From Bacteroidaceae bacterium (GTDB lineage Bacteria; Bacteroidota; Bacteroidia; Bacteroidales; Bacteroidaceae), in contig JAEEZS010000060.1 of the NCBI GenBank assembly GCA_016291905.1, forward strand, positions 48,749 to 112,748: a stretch of 64,000 bases of DNA. The letters are read 5' to 3'. Positions 35,140-44,204 of this stretch are shown one piece after another (positions within the stretch are counted from its first letter, which is position 1; every line of letters starts with the position of its first letter). Both the position numbers and the translations under genes were made by a program. The notes under the pieces are model-generated. The model saw only the letters and a list, made by a program, of their open reading frames with translations. It made no database searches and was not told the DNA's origin.

Positions 35140-35226
35140 CGTCTTCGTTCTTTATTCTTCAAAAGTGGTTTTTCTTTTTCACCTTTCAAAGTTAATCACA
35201 ACCTTTTGAAACATGCAAATGTTTTT

Positions 35227-35252
35227 TAAAAAAAATGCACCCGAAGGCGCAT
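35227..35252 (-). terminator. Terminator after clpX
   Basis: On the minus strand ATGCGCC, the tetraloop TTCG, and GGTGCAT are followed by eight T, a classic intrinsic terminator, 41 bases past the clpX stop. Confidence 0.88.
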
Positions 35253-35292
35253 TTTTTTCTGTTTTTAGGGAAAATCTAAGGCGAAAAGGCTC

Positions 35293-36528
35293 TTATTCCG
35301 CCTTCAGACGGTTCAAATTGGCTTTGTTCAACTGTGCTGAAGCATAGTCCAACGTCACATGGAAAGTCTTTTTCCGCGTGGAGGGAACGTCGAACATCGC
35401 TTCCATCATGATGGTCTCGACGATGGAGCGCAGGCCGCGGGCACCCAGACGATATTCGATGGCTTTGTCGATGATGAAGTCATAGACTTCGGGCTCGAAG
35501 GTAAGCTTGACGCCGTCCATCTCAAAGAGCTTGACGTATTGCTTGATGATGGCGTTCTTCGGCTCGGTAAGGATGCTGCGCAGGGCTTCGCGCGATAATG
35601 GCTCCAGATACGTAAGCACCGGCATGCGTCCGATAATTTCAGGAATAAGCCCAAAAGCCTTCAAATCCTGCGGAGCAATATATTGGAGCATGTTGTTCTT
35701 ATCGAGTCGAAACGCATTTTCTACGTTGCCGTAGCCTACGACATGCGTGTTGAGGCGCTGGGCAATCTTGCGTTCGATGCCGTCGAAAGCGCCGCCGCAG
35801 ATGAAGAGGATGTTTTGTGTGTTGACGGGAATCATTTTCTGCTCGGGATGCTTTCGGCCACCCTGCGGGGGAACGAGCACAACGCTTCCCTCAAGCAATT
35901 TGAGCAAACCCTGCTGCACGCCCTCGCCACTGACGTCGCGGGTGATACTGGGGGTGTCGCCTTTACGGGCAATTTTATCTATCTCATCAATAAAAACGAT
36001 GCCTCGCTCAGCAGCTTTAACATCATAGTCTGCCACTTGCAACAAACGTGTGAGGATGCTTTCAATGTCTTCGCCGACGTAGCCTGCTTCTGTCAAAACC
36101 GTCGCATCAACGATAGTGAAGGGCACCTTGAGCATCTTGGCGATGGTGCGGGCAAGGAGTGTCTTGCCGGTTCCCGTAGCACCCACCATGATGATGTTGC
36201 TCTTCTCTATTTCCACGCTGTCGCCCTTGTCGACTTGCATCAGGCGTTTGTAGTGGTTATAGACGGAAACAGAGAGATAACGCTTGGCCTCGTCCTGCCC
36301 AATGACGTACTGGTCAAGGAATTCCTTAATCTCACGAGGCTTGGGCAGTTCGGTCGCTTTTAGTTCGTCTCCCTTCTTCTTCCGCTCGGCTTCGACCATC
36401 TCCTGCAAGACCAGATTGGCTTGCTCAACACATTCGTTGCAGATATAGCCGCTCAGCCCAGCCAGGAAGATGAGTCCGTTGCCTTCTTCCCGTCCGCAGA
36501 AGCTACAGTAGTTCTTCTTTCTCGGCAC
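35293..36528 (-). CDS. clpX: ATP-dependent protease ATPase subunit ClpX
   Basis: This 411-residue unfoldase has a zinc finger at C8, C11, C30 and C33 ([19 protein letters not shown]), Walker [10 protein letters not shown], Walker [15 protein letters not shown] and the sensor-2 region [11 protein letters not shown]. It feeds proteins into ClpP. The loop that docks on ClpP reads THVVGYG where E. coli has IGF; related Bacteroidetes proteins, as I recall, share this, so it is not necessarily a defect. It lies 22 bp after clpP in the order tig-clpP-clpX. Confidence 0.97.
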   Translation of the reverse strand: MPRKKNYCSFCGREEGNGLIFLAGLSGYICNECVEQANLVLQEMVEAERKKKGDELKATELPKPREIKEFLDQYVIGQDEAKRYLSVSVYNHYKRLMQVDKGDSVEIEKSNIIMVGATGTGKTLLARTIAKMLKVPFTIVDATVLTEAGYVGEDIESILTRLLQVADYDVKAAERGIVFIDEIDKIARKGDTPSITRDVSGEGVQQGLLKLLEGSVVLVPPQGGRKHPEQKMIPVNTQNILFICGGAFDGIERKIAQRLNTHVVGYGNVENAFRLDKNNMLQYIAPQDLKAFGLIPEIIGRMPVLTYLEPLSREALRSILTEPKNAIIKQYVKLFEMDGVKLTFEPEVYDFIIDKAIEYRLGARGLRSIVETIMMEAMFDVPSTRKKTFHVTLDYASAQLNKANLNRLKAE

Positions 36529-36550
36529 AGCTCGTTTATTCTTTGATGGA

Positions 36551-37222
36551 TTATTTCAGGCTCTTGCGGATGAGCACTTCGTCAATCATGCCGTAGTCCT
36601 TGGCTTCCTGCGCCGTCATCCAGTAGTCTCGGTCGCTGTCGGCCCAGACCTTGTCAAAGTCGGTGTGGGAGTGGTCGGCAATGATAGAGTAGAGCTCCTT
36701 CTTGAGTTTTTGTATCTCACGAGCCGTAATCTCGATGTCGCTTGCCTGGCCTTGCGCGCCGCCCATCGGTTGGTGAATCATTACACGGCTGTGGGTGAGC
36801 GCCGAGCGCTTGCCTTCTTTACCGGCAACGAGCAATACGGCAGCCATGCTGGCAGCCATGCCTGTGCAAATGGTGGCTACGTCGCTGGTGATGAACTGCA
36901 TGGTGTCGTAAATACCAAGGCCTGCATAAACACTACCGCCTGGGCTGTTGATATAGATGCTGATGTCCTTGCCGTTATCGACGGAGTCAAGGTAGAGCAA
37001 CTGGGCCTGCAGGGTGTTGGCCGTGTAATCGTCAATGGGCGTACCGAGGAAGATGATGCGATCCATCATCAGACGCGAGAAGACGTCCATCTGTGTGACA
37101 TTGAGCTGACGCTCTTCGAGGATGTAGGGGTTGAGGTACTGTGCCTCGGATTTGATGACATCGTCTAACACTTGGCTGTTCATACCCAAGTGCTTTGTAG
37201 CGAATTTCCTGAAATCGTCCAT
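36551..37222 (-). CDS. clpP: ATP-dependent Clp protease proteolytic subunit
   Basis: This 223-residue serine protease has the active-site serine in GMAASMAAVLLVAG, the histidine in RVMIHQPMGGAQGQ, and the aspartate in the DSDRDYWM region. YINSPGGSVYAGLGIYDTMQ is the family signature strand. It works as a tetradecamer with ClpX. It starts 52 bp after the tig stop. Confidence 0.97.
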   Translation of the reverse strand: MDDFRKFATKHLGMNSQVLDDVIKSEAQYLNPYILEERQLNVTQMDVFSRLMMDRIIFLGTPIDDYTANTLQAQLLYLDSVDNGKDISIYINSPGGSVYAGLGIYDTMQFITSDVATICTGMAASMAAVLLVAGKEGKRSALTHSRVMIHQPMGGAQGQASDIEITAREIQKLKKELYSIIADHSHTDFDKVWADSDRDYWMTAQEAKDYGMIDEVLIRKSLK

Positions 37223-37274
37223 TGTGTTTGATTAGGTTTGTGGAGTTTTCTCGGCATCGCCGAGGTATAGGAGT

Positions 37275-38639
37275 TTAGTCTTTCTTTTCAAACAGTTTGT
37301 TGAAGTCCTCTACGCTAACAGTCTTCTTCTTCAACTTAGCCGTTTTCTTCAGAGCTGCAACGAGCTTGTTGTCAAGGGCTCGGTTGGCGAGACCTTCCAC
37401 ACTTTCCTTCTTCTGAAGCATCTCCTTGGCATAGTTGTCCAACAAGTCGTCAGGCACGGTGGTCATGCCGTATTGGGCAAACTGGGCACGAACGGCGGCA
37501 CGGGCCTGGTCGGTGATGTCCTGCTGCTCAATCTTTATGTCGGCATTCTTGATGAGTTCTTCTTTGATGAGGTGCCATTGAAGTTCTTCCAGCGTTTTGG
37601 GGAACTCCTCTTCGAGTTTCTCTGTGTCCTTTTCTTCGCGGCTGTTGACAAGGATTTTGCGCAGCAATTCCTCGGCAAACGGCAGCTTGCCAATACGGTT
37701 CATCATGTACTCGCGGACGTCGATGAGGAAACGGTAGTCACTTTCAGGAGTAAACTGAGCCTGAATGTCTGCTTTCACCTTAGCGCGGAAGTCTTCTTCG
37801 TCCTTCACTTTTCCTTCACCAAATACTTGGTCGAAGATTTCCTGATTGAGCTCGCCTTCGGTATAGCGGGTGATGTCCGTAATCTGGAACGTAAAGTCGC
37901 CTTGCACATCAGCAGCCTGCTCCTTGGAGATTTTTAGGAGTGACGTCAGCTCTATCTCGCTGTTGTCATAGGCCTTGCGGGGGTTGAAGGTGATGATGTC
38001 GTCCTTCTTGGCGCCGTTGAAGAGGTTCTTGCTCTCCTCGTCCTTCATATATTCAGGCAGCATAACGGCATCCTCCACATGGATACCTTCTTCTTTTACG
38101 TTGCCCTCAGCATCAAGTTCTGTGACAATACCCTTAACCATGTCGCCCACCTGATAGCTGTCAACGCTATCGTAGTGGCCATTGCGCTGGGTGTACATCT
38201 TCACTTGATTCTCCACCATCTCATCTGTCACCTTAATATTATAATAAGGTATAACATCTTCGGCAGTCAATGTGGCGTCGAACTTGGGAGCAATGGCGAG
38301 GTCGAAAGCAAACTCCATGTCATCTTGTTGGGCGATGTTGATGGACTTCTGCTGCTCTTCGTCGGGCAGGGGCTCGCCAAGTACTTCGAGCTTGTTTTCC
38401 TTGATGTAGTTGTAAAGGGCATCTTGCAGCACCTTGTTGATTTCGTCTACCTTGATGGCGGTACCGTATTGGCGTTTGATAAGGCTCATGGGAACCATGC
38501 CTGGACGGAAACCGGGGATGTTAGCCTTCTGGCGGAAGGTCTTGAGTGATTTGTTAACTTTCTCTTCATAGTCGGCGAGCACCAGCTTTACCATAAGCTT
38601 GGCTTGAACGTCGCTTACATTTTGCAATGAAATTTCCAT
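37275..38639 (-). CDS. tig: Trigger factor
   Basis: The Met at 38639 is chosen: MEISLQNVSDVQAKLMVKL is the normal beginning, and a 15-residue upstream extension crosses the leader. The protein has 454 residues. The ribosome-docking signature NIPGFRPGMVPMSLIKRQYG is present, followed by a FKBP-like domain (YQVGDMVKGIVTELDAEG) and a long helical C-terminal chaperone part. It binds nascent chains at the ribosome exit tunnel. It is first gene of tig-clpP-clpX. Confidence 0.93.
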   Translation of the reverse strand: MEISLQNVSDVQAKLMVKLVLADYEEKVNKSLKTFRQKANIPGFRPGMVPMSLIKRQYGTAIKVDEINKVLQDALYNYIKENKLEVLGEPLPDEEQQKSINIAQQDDMEFAFDLAIAPKFDATLTAEDVIPYYNIKVTDEMVENQVKMYTQRNGHYDSVDSYQVGDMVKGIVTELDAEGNVKEEGIHVEDAVMLPEYMKDEESKNLFNGAKKDDIITFNPRKAYDNSEIELTSLLKISKEQAADVQGDFTFQITDITRYTEGELNQEIFDQVFGEGKVKDEEDFRAKVKADIQAQFTPESDYRFLIDVREYMMNRIGKLPFAEELLRKILVNSREEKDTEKLEEEFPKTLEELQWHLIKEELIKNADIKIEQQDITDQARAAVRAQFAQYGMTTVPDDLLDNYAKEMLQKKESVEGLANRALDNKLVAALKKTAKLKKKTVSVEDFNKLFEKKD

Positions 38640-38681
38640 GCTGTTTATTGGGATTTTAGTTCTTTGTTTCGTTTTGGGCCG

Positions 38682-38714
38682 CAAAGATAGTGTATATTAG
38701 AGGAAAATCCAAAA
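38682..38714 (-). promoter_or_regulatory. Promoter of tig-clpP-clpX
   Basis: On the minus strand TTTTG (38710-38714), 20 bases, then TATCTTTG (38682-38689), 42 bases before the tig ATG. Confidence 0.7.
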
Positions 38715-38766
38715 ATACACGTCGTTTTTTGGTTTTATTATGAATGGCGGTTTTGCTGAACGTCTC

Positions 38767-40461
38767 TTATCGGATAAATGCTTTGTATATGAGGTTTCCG
38801 TGTTGTAGAATGGTAATGTGGTCGTTTATGCGGTAGAGTTCTTTGGCCTCATCGCTTTCCATAGCATCCAGCTTTGGAAAGGTAATTGCGTCATATCCTC
38901 CCATAAAGTCGAAGGTGCAGGAGCCGCCTTTCGTTCGTGTGATTTTGGTGAGAGGTTTGTTGAGCGTGTCGCCAAACTGTGTGATGCTGGCAGGCGTGGA
39001 TTCCGTCGAAAACACATAGTTGTTTTTGCCGTAGAGCTGGTTCGACTCGTCCTTGTAGCTATAGTTGTTGTTGGCTGGAACAATATGGTAACGATGCTTT
39101 TCCTTGTTGGTGTTCACAACGTTGCCCGTCCATGCCGATTGTTTGTAGTTGACGCAAGTTATCATGAGTCCGTAATCAGGCTTGTTGGCATTCCACCCGG
39201 TTTTCTGGATATTCTCGAAAACGTAGAACGACGTGGTGTCGTCTTCGTTGACAAACGTGCGGTACATGACGGGGTCTTCATTCGTCGTATATAATGTAAC
39301 GGTTTGGGCGGTATCCAGGTTGCAGGCGGGAATCCAACCCATCGAATAACGCTCGAAGGAGGTGTAACCGGCAGGGTTGTAGCCATCCAGACAATAGAGC
39401 CCGTAATCCATCACACTCCAATAGTCCATGCAGAAGTCTATTTCGCCGTTTTTTAATGCCGTATTGTAGAAGTCGGGCAGACCGATGACATGCCCAAACT
39501 CGTGTACAAACGTGCCGATACCGGCGGGTACATCCTTGGAATCTATCAGCAATTCACCCGAACAGGCATAGCTGCTGATTTTTATATCTCCGAGGGTCAG
39601 CGGGGAAGCAAGTGTCCACGCATGTGCCCATATGCTCTCTTCGGGTCCATACTGTGCCTCGTCGTTACCGGCATAGACGATATAAACGTAGTCCACATAG
39701 CCATCGCCATCGTTGTCGTAGTCGGTGAAGTCGGTGAGCCCCAGCTCATAGGCTTTTCGGCAGGCGTCTTTCACCATGCCACGGGCGTTGGTATCTTTGC
39801 CATTTCGTTCGTTCCCGCCGTAGTAGATGCGGTTGTTGTCGAGAGTAATAGGGCCGAAAACATCGAAGGTGGGCGTGAACTTACCTAGCGACTGGTCTCG
39901 GAAGTAGTCGCGCGCACTACCGCTAATGGTACCGCTGACAGAGAACGTATCCCCATAAGCGGGGCTAAAGAACGAGTAGCTGAATTCCTCCGTGTGATGT
40001 TCGCCATTGTAGCGGGCGGTAAGTAAGTCGTGGATGCTGGCTGAGTCGGTATGGAAGGCGACGTCGGCAAAAGCAACAAGCAATATCACTCCGTGAATGT
40101 TGCCTGTGGAGGGGAAGTCCTTCATGCGGTATGATGCTGCCTTTCGGCCTCCTCGTTGTTCATCGGCACGCATGGCCTGCGCGCGCGAACGGAGTGCCTC
40201 GCTGCGCCACGTGTCGGCATCGTTTTCCGAAAGAACGCGGTAGAATCCGTCGGCGTCACGTTGCACGATCCGTCCGTCGGGAGTGGCATATGTATGGGCA
40301 AAGGCATCTCCCAGCAGTTGTAGCTTGATTTCCGTGCCGTCGGGTTGCTGTCGCGTTATTATTCCTCTCCGCGCTGGCCCGGCAAAGGAGGGCTGCATCA
40401 AGAAAGAAAAAAGCAAAAAGAAAAGCGATAAATGAAATGCTTTATAATTGTGGCGTTGCAT
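38767..40461 (-). CDS. Secreted M6-family metalloprotease
   Basis: This 564-residue protein has a signal peptide ending near residue 28 (FLLFSFLMQPSFAG). The zinc site FVHEFGHVIGLPDFYNT is HExxH followed by the extra H/D region of M6 (immune inhibitor A-like) proteases. DYDNDGDGYVDYVYIVYAGN upstream is the calcium-binding segment often found in this family. An N-terminal propeptide (RRGIITRQQPDGTEIKLQLL) is likely. There is no sorting tail; the end is IRNDHITILQHGNLIYKAF. The gene starts 15 bp after lptB, on one transcript with it. Confidence 0.9.
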   Translation of the reverse strand: MQRHNYKAFHLSLFFLLFSFLMQPSFAGPARRGIITRQQPDGTEIKLQLLGDAFAHTYATPDGRIVQRDADGFYRVLSENDADTWRSEALRSRAQAMRADEQRGGRKAASYRMKDFPSTGNIHGVILLVAFADVAFHTDSASIHDLLTARYNGEHHTEEFSYSFFSPAYGDTFSVSGTISGSARDYFRDQSLGKFTPTFDVFGPITLDNNRIYYGGNERNGKDTNARGMVKDACRKAYELGLTDFTDYDNDGDGYVDYVYIVYAGNDEAQYGPEESIWAHAWTLASPLTLGDIKISSYACSGELLIDSKDVPAGIGTFVHEFGHVIGLPDFYNTALKNGEIDFCMDYWSVMDYGLYCLDGYNPAGYTSFERYSMGWIPACNLDTAQTVTLYTTNEDPVMYRTFVNEDDTTSFYVFENIQKTGWNANKPDYGLMITCVNYKQSAWTGNVVNTNKEKHRYHIVPANNNYSYKDESNQLYGKNNYVFSTESTPASITQFGDTLNKPLTKITRTKGGSCTFDFMGGYDAITFPKLDAMESDEAKELYRINDHITILQHGNLIYKAFIR

Positions 40462-40476
40462 ACAAGACAGATTTTC

Positions 40477-41268
40477 TTAACTCTTTACATCTTCGGGTGC
40501 TACCATGAAATCCTTCTTGCGTAGGATAAAGCTGTTGCCGAGGTATTTGTCCAGTACGACGGGATTCTGCGACAGTTCCTCCGGTGTTCCCTGGAACAGG
40601 ATGCGCCCCTCAAACAGGAGGTACGCTCGGTCGGTTATAGAGAGCGTTTCCTGTACATTATGGTCTGTGATAAGGATGCCGATGTTCTTGTATTTCAAGC
40701 TCCAAACGATGCGTTGGATGTCCTCTACGGCAATGGGGTCAACGCCTGCAAAGGGTTCGTCAAGCATGATGAACTTCGGGTCGATGGCGAGGCAGCGGGC
40801 AATCTCCGTGCGTCGGCGTTCGCCGCCCGACAACTGGTCTCCCTTATTCTTGCGCACCTTGGTGAGGTGGAACTCGGCTATCAGGCTCTCAAGTTTTTCA
40901 CGCTGTTCTTCACGCGTGATGTCCTTACGCATCTCCAACACAGAGCCGATGTTATCCTCCACCGTCATTTTGCGGAAGACGCTGGCCTCCTGCGGCAGGT
41001 AGCCGATGCCCGCTTGCGCCCGTTTGTAAACAGGGAAGCCTGTGATATTCTCATCGTTGAGGTAAATGCTTCCCCCATTGGCTACGATGAGCCCTGTTGT
41101 CATGTAGAACGTGGTAGTCTTCCCCGCACCGTTCGGCCCAAGCAGCCCGACAATTTCTCCTTGTCTGACGTTAATGGAGACATTGTTTACTACCGTCCGC
41201 TTTCCATACCGTTTCACCAGGTTCTCCGTGCGCAGCACCATCGAATTCTGTTCTTCGTTTTCAGCCAT
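40477..41268 (-). CDS. lptB: LPS export ABC transporter ATPase LptB
   Basis: The Met at 41268 ([20 protein letters not shown]) gives 263 residues; an upstream extension of 16 residues lacks support. Walker [14 protein letters not shown], signature [16 protein letters not shown], Walker [16 protein letters not shown] and switch LITDHNVQE are the LptB forms. It powers lipopolysaccharide extraction with LptF and LptG, which are not in this window. Confidence 0.95.
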   Translation of the reverse strand: MAENEEQNSMVLRTENLVKRYGKRTVVNNVSINVRQGEIVGLLGPNGAGKTTTFYMTTGLIVANGGSIYLNDENITGFPVYKRAQAGIGYLPQEASVFRKMTVEDNIGSVLEMRKDITREEQREKLESLIAEFHLTKVRKNKGDQLSGGERRRTEIARCLAIDPKFIMLDEPFAGVDPIAVEDIQRIVWSLKYKNIGILITDHNVQETLSITDRAYLLFEGRILFQGTPEELSQNPVVLDKYLGNSFILRKKDFMVAPEDVKS

Positions 41269-41431
41269 ATTACGCAATTTGGGCACGAAGGTACGCACAT
41301 TCCCGCATACTTCCAAACTTTCCCCCTCCTTTTGCTGTTTTTTAACGTGCTATAGACTTCAGCCTCCCTGCATTTTTCTGTGCAATTCATCGCAAACGCT
41401 CGCAAACCGCAGAAAAAGTGATTTGCGGACG

Positions 41432-41460
41432 TTTGCGATGCGAAAAAATGCGTATATTTG
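41432..41460 (+). promoter_or_regulatory. Promoter of the first HTH-LRR gene, implying a leaderless message
   Basis: TATATTTG at 41453-41460 ends only 4 bases before the ATG at 41465; TTTG at 41432-41435 is 17 bases upstream. The region also repeats TTTGCG several times (near 41422, 41432 and in reverse at 41391-41408). Confidence 0.55.
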
Positions 41461-41464
41461 CAGC

Positions 41465-42712
41465 ATGGAAAACAACGTGGAGTTTTTGGACGAGTTAAAG
41501 GCAGAGGTCCTCCATCTCTTTGGTGAGGAGCTAAAATCGTCAGCGTCGTTCGAAAGGTTTTCTGCAGCCATTGAACAGACGACCGGCAGCAGCCTCAGTG
41601 TCTTTACACTGAAGCGCCTGTTTGGACAGATGAAAACCGATGGCTCACCATCCATCAACACCCTATCTATACTTGCACGCTATGCCGGATATGCCGGTTG
41701 GGGAGATTTTGTAGCCCAACATTGTCCTGCCATCAAGGACGATACGATTGCTCCTCCTAAAAAGCGATGTCCCAATTACCTCGTCGGGGCCATCTCAGCA
41801 TTATTTGTACTGCTTGCTGCGGGACTCCTTCTTTTAGTTATAGGCCATTCTCCAAAGAATCCCAATGAGGTAACAGGCACGATAGTTGCTGAAGACAACA
41901 CGCTGACATGGACACTTGATAAAAGCACCTGGGCGCTTTCAATCTCGGGGCAGGGCAAGATGAAGAATTTCCAGCAACACGGGATGCCCGATGCCTGGCT
42001 TGCTTATCGCGATAGTCTGTGCAGTGTCGTTATCGGTGAGGGCGTTTTGTCTGTGGGTAATTACGCTTTTTCATTTTGTAAACGATTACAATCTGTGATC
42101 CTTCCGAATAGTCTTCTTTCGATAGGCAACGGCAGTTTTGCTTACTGTAATCATCTTACGGCATTGAATCTGCCTGAAGGATTGGATCGTCTTGGTGCAG
42201 GTGCTTTCAAGGGATGTCATCGCATACGGGAGATAGAACTGCCGTCTGGAATCACCGAGTTGCCGTTCGACTTGTTTGCTTCATGCTCTCATTTGGAATC
42301 TTGTACTTTTCTGGGCGATGTCACATCGATGGATCGTGAAGTCTTTGCACATTGTCATTCGCTAAAAAGAATTGATTTGCCTTCTTCGATGGTGTCCGTA
42401 GGTTCCAGCTGCTTTGCTGACTGCAAGTCATTGGAAGAGTTGGTCGTTCCTGAAGGCGTAAAGTTCATCGATGAGTATGCCTTTCAGAAATGCACTTCTT
42501 TGAATCGTATCGTTCTCCCATCCACAATGACGTCGATTAGTAATAGAGCTTTTGACTTCTGCAACCACTTGCAGTTTATAGAATCCAATGCCCGGCAGGC
42601 ACCACGATTAGGGGAGGATGTTTTTGCCGATGTCCCATCGTCTGTTCGACTGATATACCCGCAGGGTGCTGACTATACTTCCTGGAAACAGGAACTCTAT
42701 CGAAAAAGATAA
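41465..42712 (+). CDS. HTH-like / transmembrane / BspA-type leucine-rich repeat protein, copy 1
   Basis: The start at 41465 is set by alignment with copy 2 (FLDELKAEVLHLFGEEL against YLQQLKTEIERRYGRQP). The 415 residues contain: 1-85, a helical domain ending ILARYAGYAGWGDFVAQ, found at the front of Bacteroidetes regulatory proteins; a membrane helix at about 104-126 (AISALFVLLAAGLLLLVIG); a beta-rich spacer (NTLTWTLDKSTWALSISGQG); then about nine BspA-type repeats such as CKRLQSVILPNSLLSIGNGS. The topology suggests DNA- or protein-binding inside and LRRs outside. No signal peptide. Function unknown; signalling across the inner membrane is a guess. Confidence 0.8.
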   Translation: MENNVEFLDELKAEVLHLFGEELKSSASFERFSAAIEQTTGSSLSVFTLKRLFGQMKTDGSPSINTLSILARYAGYAGWGDFVAQHCPAIKDDTIAPPKKRCPNYLVGAISALFVLLAAGLLLLVIGHSPKNPNEVTGTIVAEDNTLTWTLDKSTWALSISGQGKMKNFQQHGMPDAWLAYRDSLCSVVIGEGVLSVGNYAFSFCKRLQSVILPNSLLSIGNGSFAYCNHLTALNLPEGLDRLGAGAFKGCHRIREIELPSGITELPFDLFASCSHLESCTFLGDVTSMDREVFAHCHSLKRIDLPSSMVSVGSSCFADCKSLEELVVPEGVKFIDEYAFQKCTSLNRIVLPSTMTSISNRAFDFCNHLQFIESNARQAPRLGEDVFADVPSSVRLIYPQGADYTSWKQELYRKR

Positions 42713-42729
42713 TGAACGCATAGAAGCTC

Positions 42730-44073
42730 ATGGATTATTTACAGCAACTGAAAACCGAAATAGAGCGTCGCTATGGGCGTCAGCCTGAATCCCCTGTCGA
42801 TTATAGCGAACTGGCATTGCAGATAAAGAAGATAACAGGTAAGGAGATTAGTAGCTATACACTGATGCGTATCTGGGGGCATGTCAAAAACAACAGCTCA
42901 CCCCGCCAGGACACCCTTTCTAACCTGGCCCGTTATGCAGGCTACGCAGGGTGGAAAGATTTTGTTGCTCAGAAGGACGCTTTGGCTGTCTCGGATAGGG
43001 TGGGGGAAGGCAAACAAGAAGCTCAGGCATCGGAAGTCGAGAATGCTGTCCAAGAGTCAATTGACGTATCTGTAAACAAACCAGAATCTGACTTGCGGGG
43101 GGCAAATGAAAAAGAAGAAACAACACGCAAAAGGAATCCCGTTCTCATGCTGGGTATCGCGGTCGTATTGATTTCGCTTGGAGTAGGGCTAGGATTACTT
43201 ATTCGGAAACATGCGTCCGCACCCCCACACGAGTTCGTGTCTGACATCCTTGTCTCTGACAAAGGTACGCTTTCTTGGACGCTTGATATGACCACTTGGG
43301 AACTCACTGTTTCTGGCCATGGCCGCATGATGGACTTTCGCCGTGGTGCCCCTGCAGAGGCATGGTTGGAATATCGCGATAGTCTGCGCCGTGTTGTCAT
43401 CGGCGAGGGTGTTACTCATATTGGTGATTGTGCTTTCCGTAACTGCACAATGCTGGCCTCCGTCATACTGCCGAAAAGTTGCACATCCATAGGCGACTAT
43501 GTCTTCGACCGTTGTTCTTCTTTGACCGACATTGACCTACCTGCAGGGCTCACAAGTATTGGACGGACGGCCTTCTGGGGATGCCAGCAGCTAAAGAAGA
43601 TAGTATTGCCTATTGGGATTACAAAAATCGAACCCGAACTGTTCTGTTATTGTTCCAGCCTACAGTCCTGTTCGATTCTCGGTTCTATCACCTCTCTCAA
43701 CGAATATGCCTTTGCTGAGTGTGAAGCACTCGAACAAATTCAATTGCCCGAGGGACTGCAACTTATAGGTCTTTCCGCTTTCTCTAACTGCTACTCATTG
43801 ACGAAAATGGACGTTCCCGAAGGGGTTGTCAATATCCATGATTACGCTTTTCATAACTGTAAGTCTTTGACCGAGGTAACTCTTCCCTCCACGCTATCTT
43901 TTATCGGTAACCAAGCGTTCGAGTTGTGCTCCCATCTGCGCCATATCGACTGTGTTGCCCCAAAGGCTCCCCATCTCGGTTACGATGTCTTCATCGGCAT
44001 TCCTCCTTCCACCATCCATCTCACTTATCCCCGAGGTGCTGACTACTCCGACTGGCTCAGCGTCCTACCGTAA
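42730..44073 (+). CDS. HTH-like / transmembrane / BspA-type leucine-rich repeat protein, copy 2
   Basis: This 447-residue paralogue lies 17 bp downstream of copy 1. It has the same order: helical domain 1-78 (LSNLARYAGYAGWKDFVAQK), a longer charged linker (about 80-138), a membrane helix (VLMLGIAVVLISLGVGLGLL), the spacer GTLSWTLDMTTWELTVSGHG, then BspA-type repeats (CSSLTDIDLPAGLTSIGRTA and others). The two are tandem duplicates that have diverged most in the linker. Co-transcription is likely from the spacing. Confidence 0.82.
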   Translation: MDYLQQLKTEIERRYGRQPESPVDYSELALQIKKITGKEISSYTLMRIWGHVKNNSSPRQDTLSNLARYAGYAGWKDFVAQKDALAVSDRVGEGKQEAQASEVENAVQESIDVSVNKPESDLRGANEKEETTRKRNPVLMLGIAVVLISLGVGLGLLIRKHASAPPHEFVSDILVSDKGTLSWTLDMTTWELTVSGHGRMMDFRRGAPAEAWLEYRDSLRRVVIGEGVTHIGDCAFRNCTMLASVILPKSCTSIGDYVFDRCSSLTDIDLPAGLTSIGRTAFWGCQQLKKIVLPIGITKIEPELFCYCSSLQSCSILGSITSLNEYAFAECEALEQIQLPEGLQLIGLSAFSNCYSLTKMDVPEGVVNIHDYAFHNCKSLTEVTLPSTLSFIGNQAFELCSHLRHIDCVAPKAPHLGYDVFIGIPPSTIHLTYPRGADYSDWLSVLP

Positions 44074-44204
44074 ACCTGCTGGGGAGGTACGGCAGCTATT
44101 TCAATATCTGTCGGAGCCGAAAGCAGACCTCTGAGCAAACATTTTCTTTCATACATTCACAACAAACGAGCAACCGACTGAAGTTTAACGTGAGTTCGAT
44201 AGAT

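Noticed and set aside
41111..41464. Longer start for the first HTH-LRR protein
   Set aside because: The extra 118 residues are antisense to lptB and its leader, and the paralogue aligns only from 41465.
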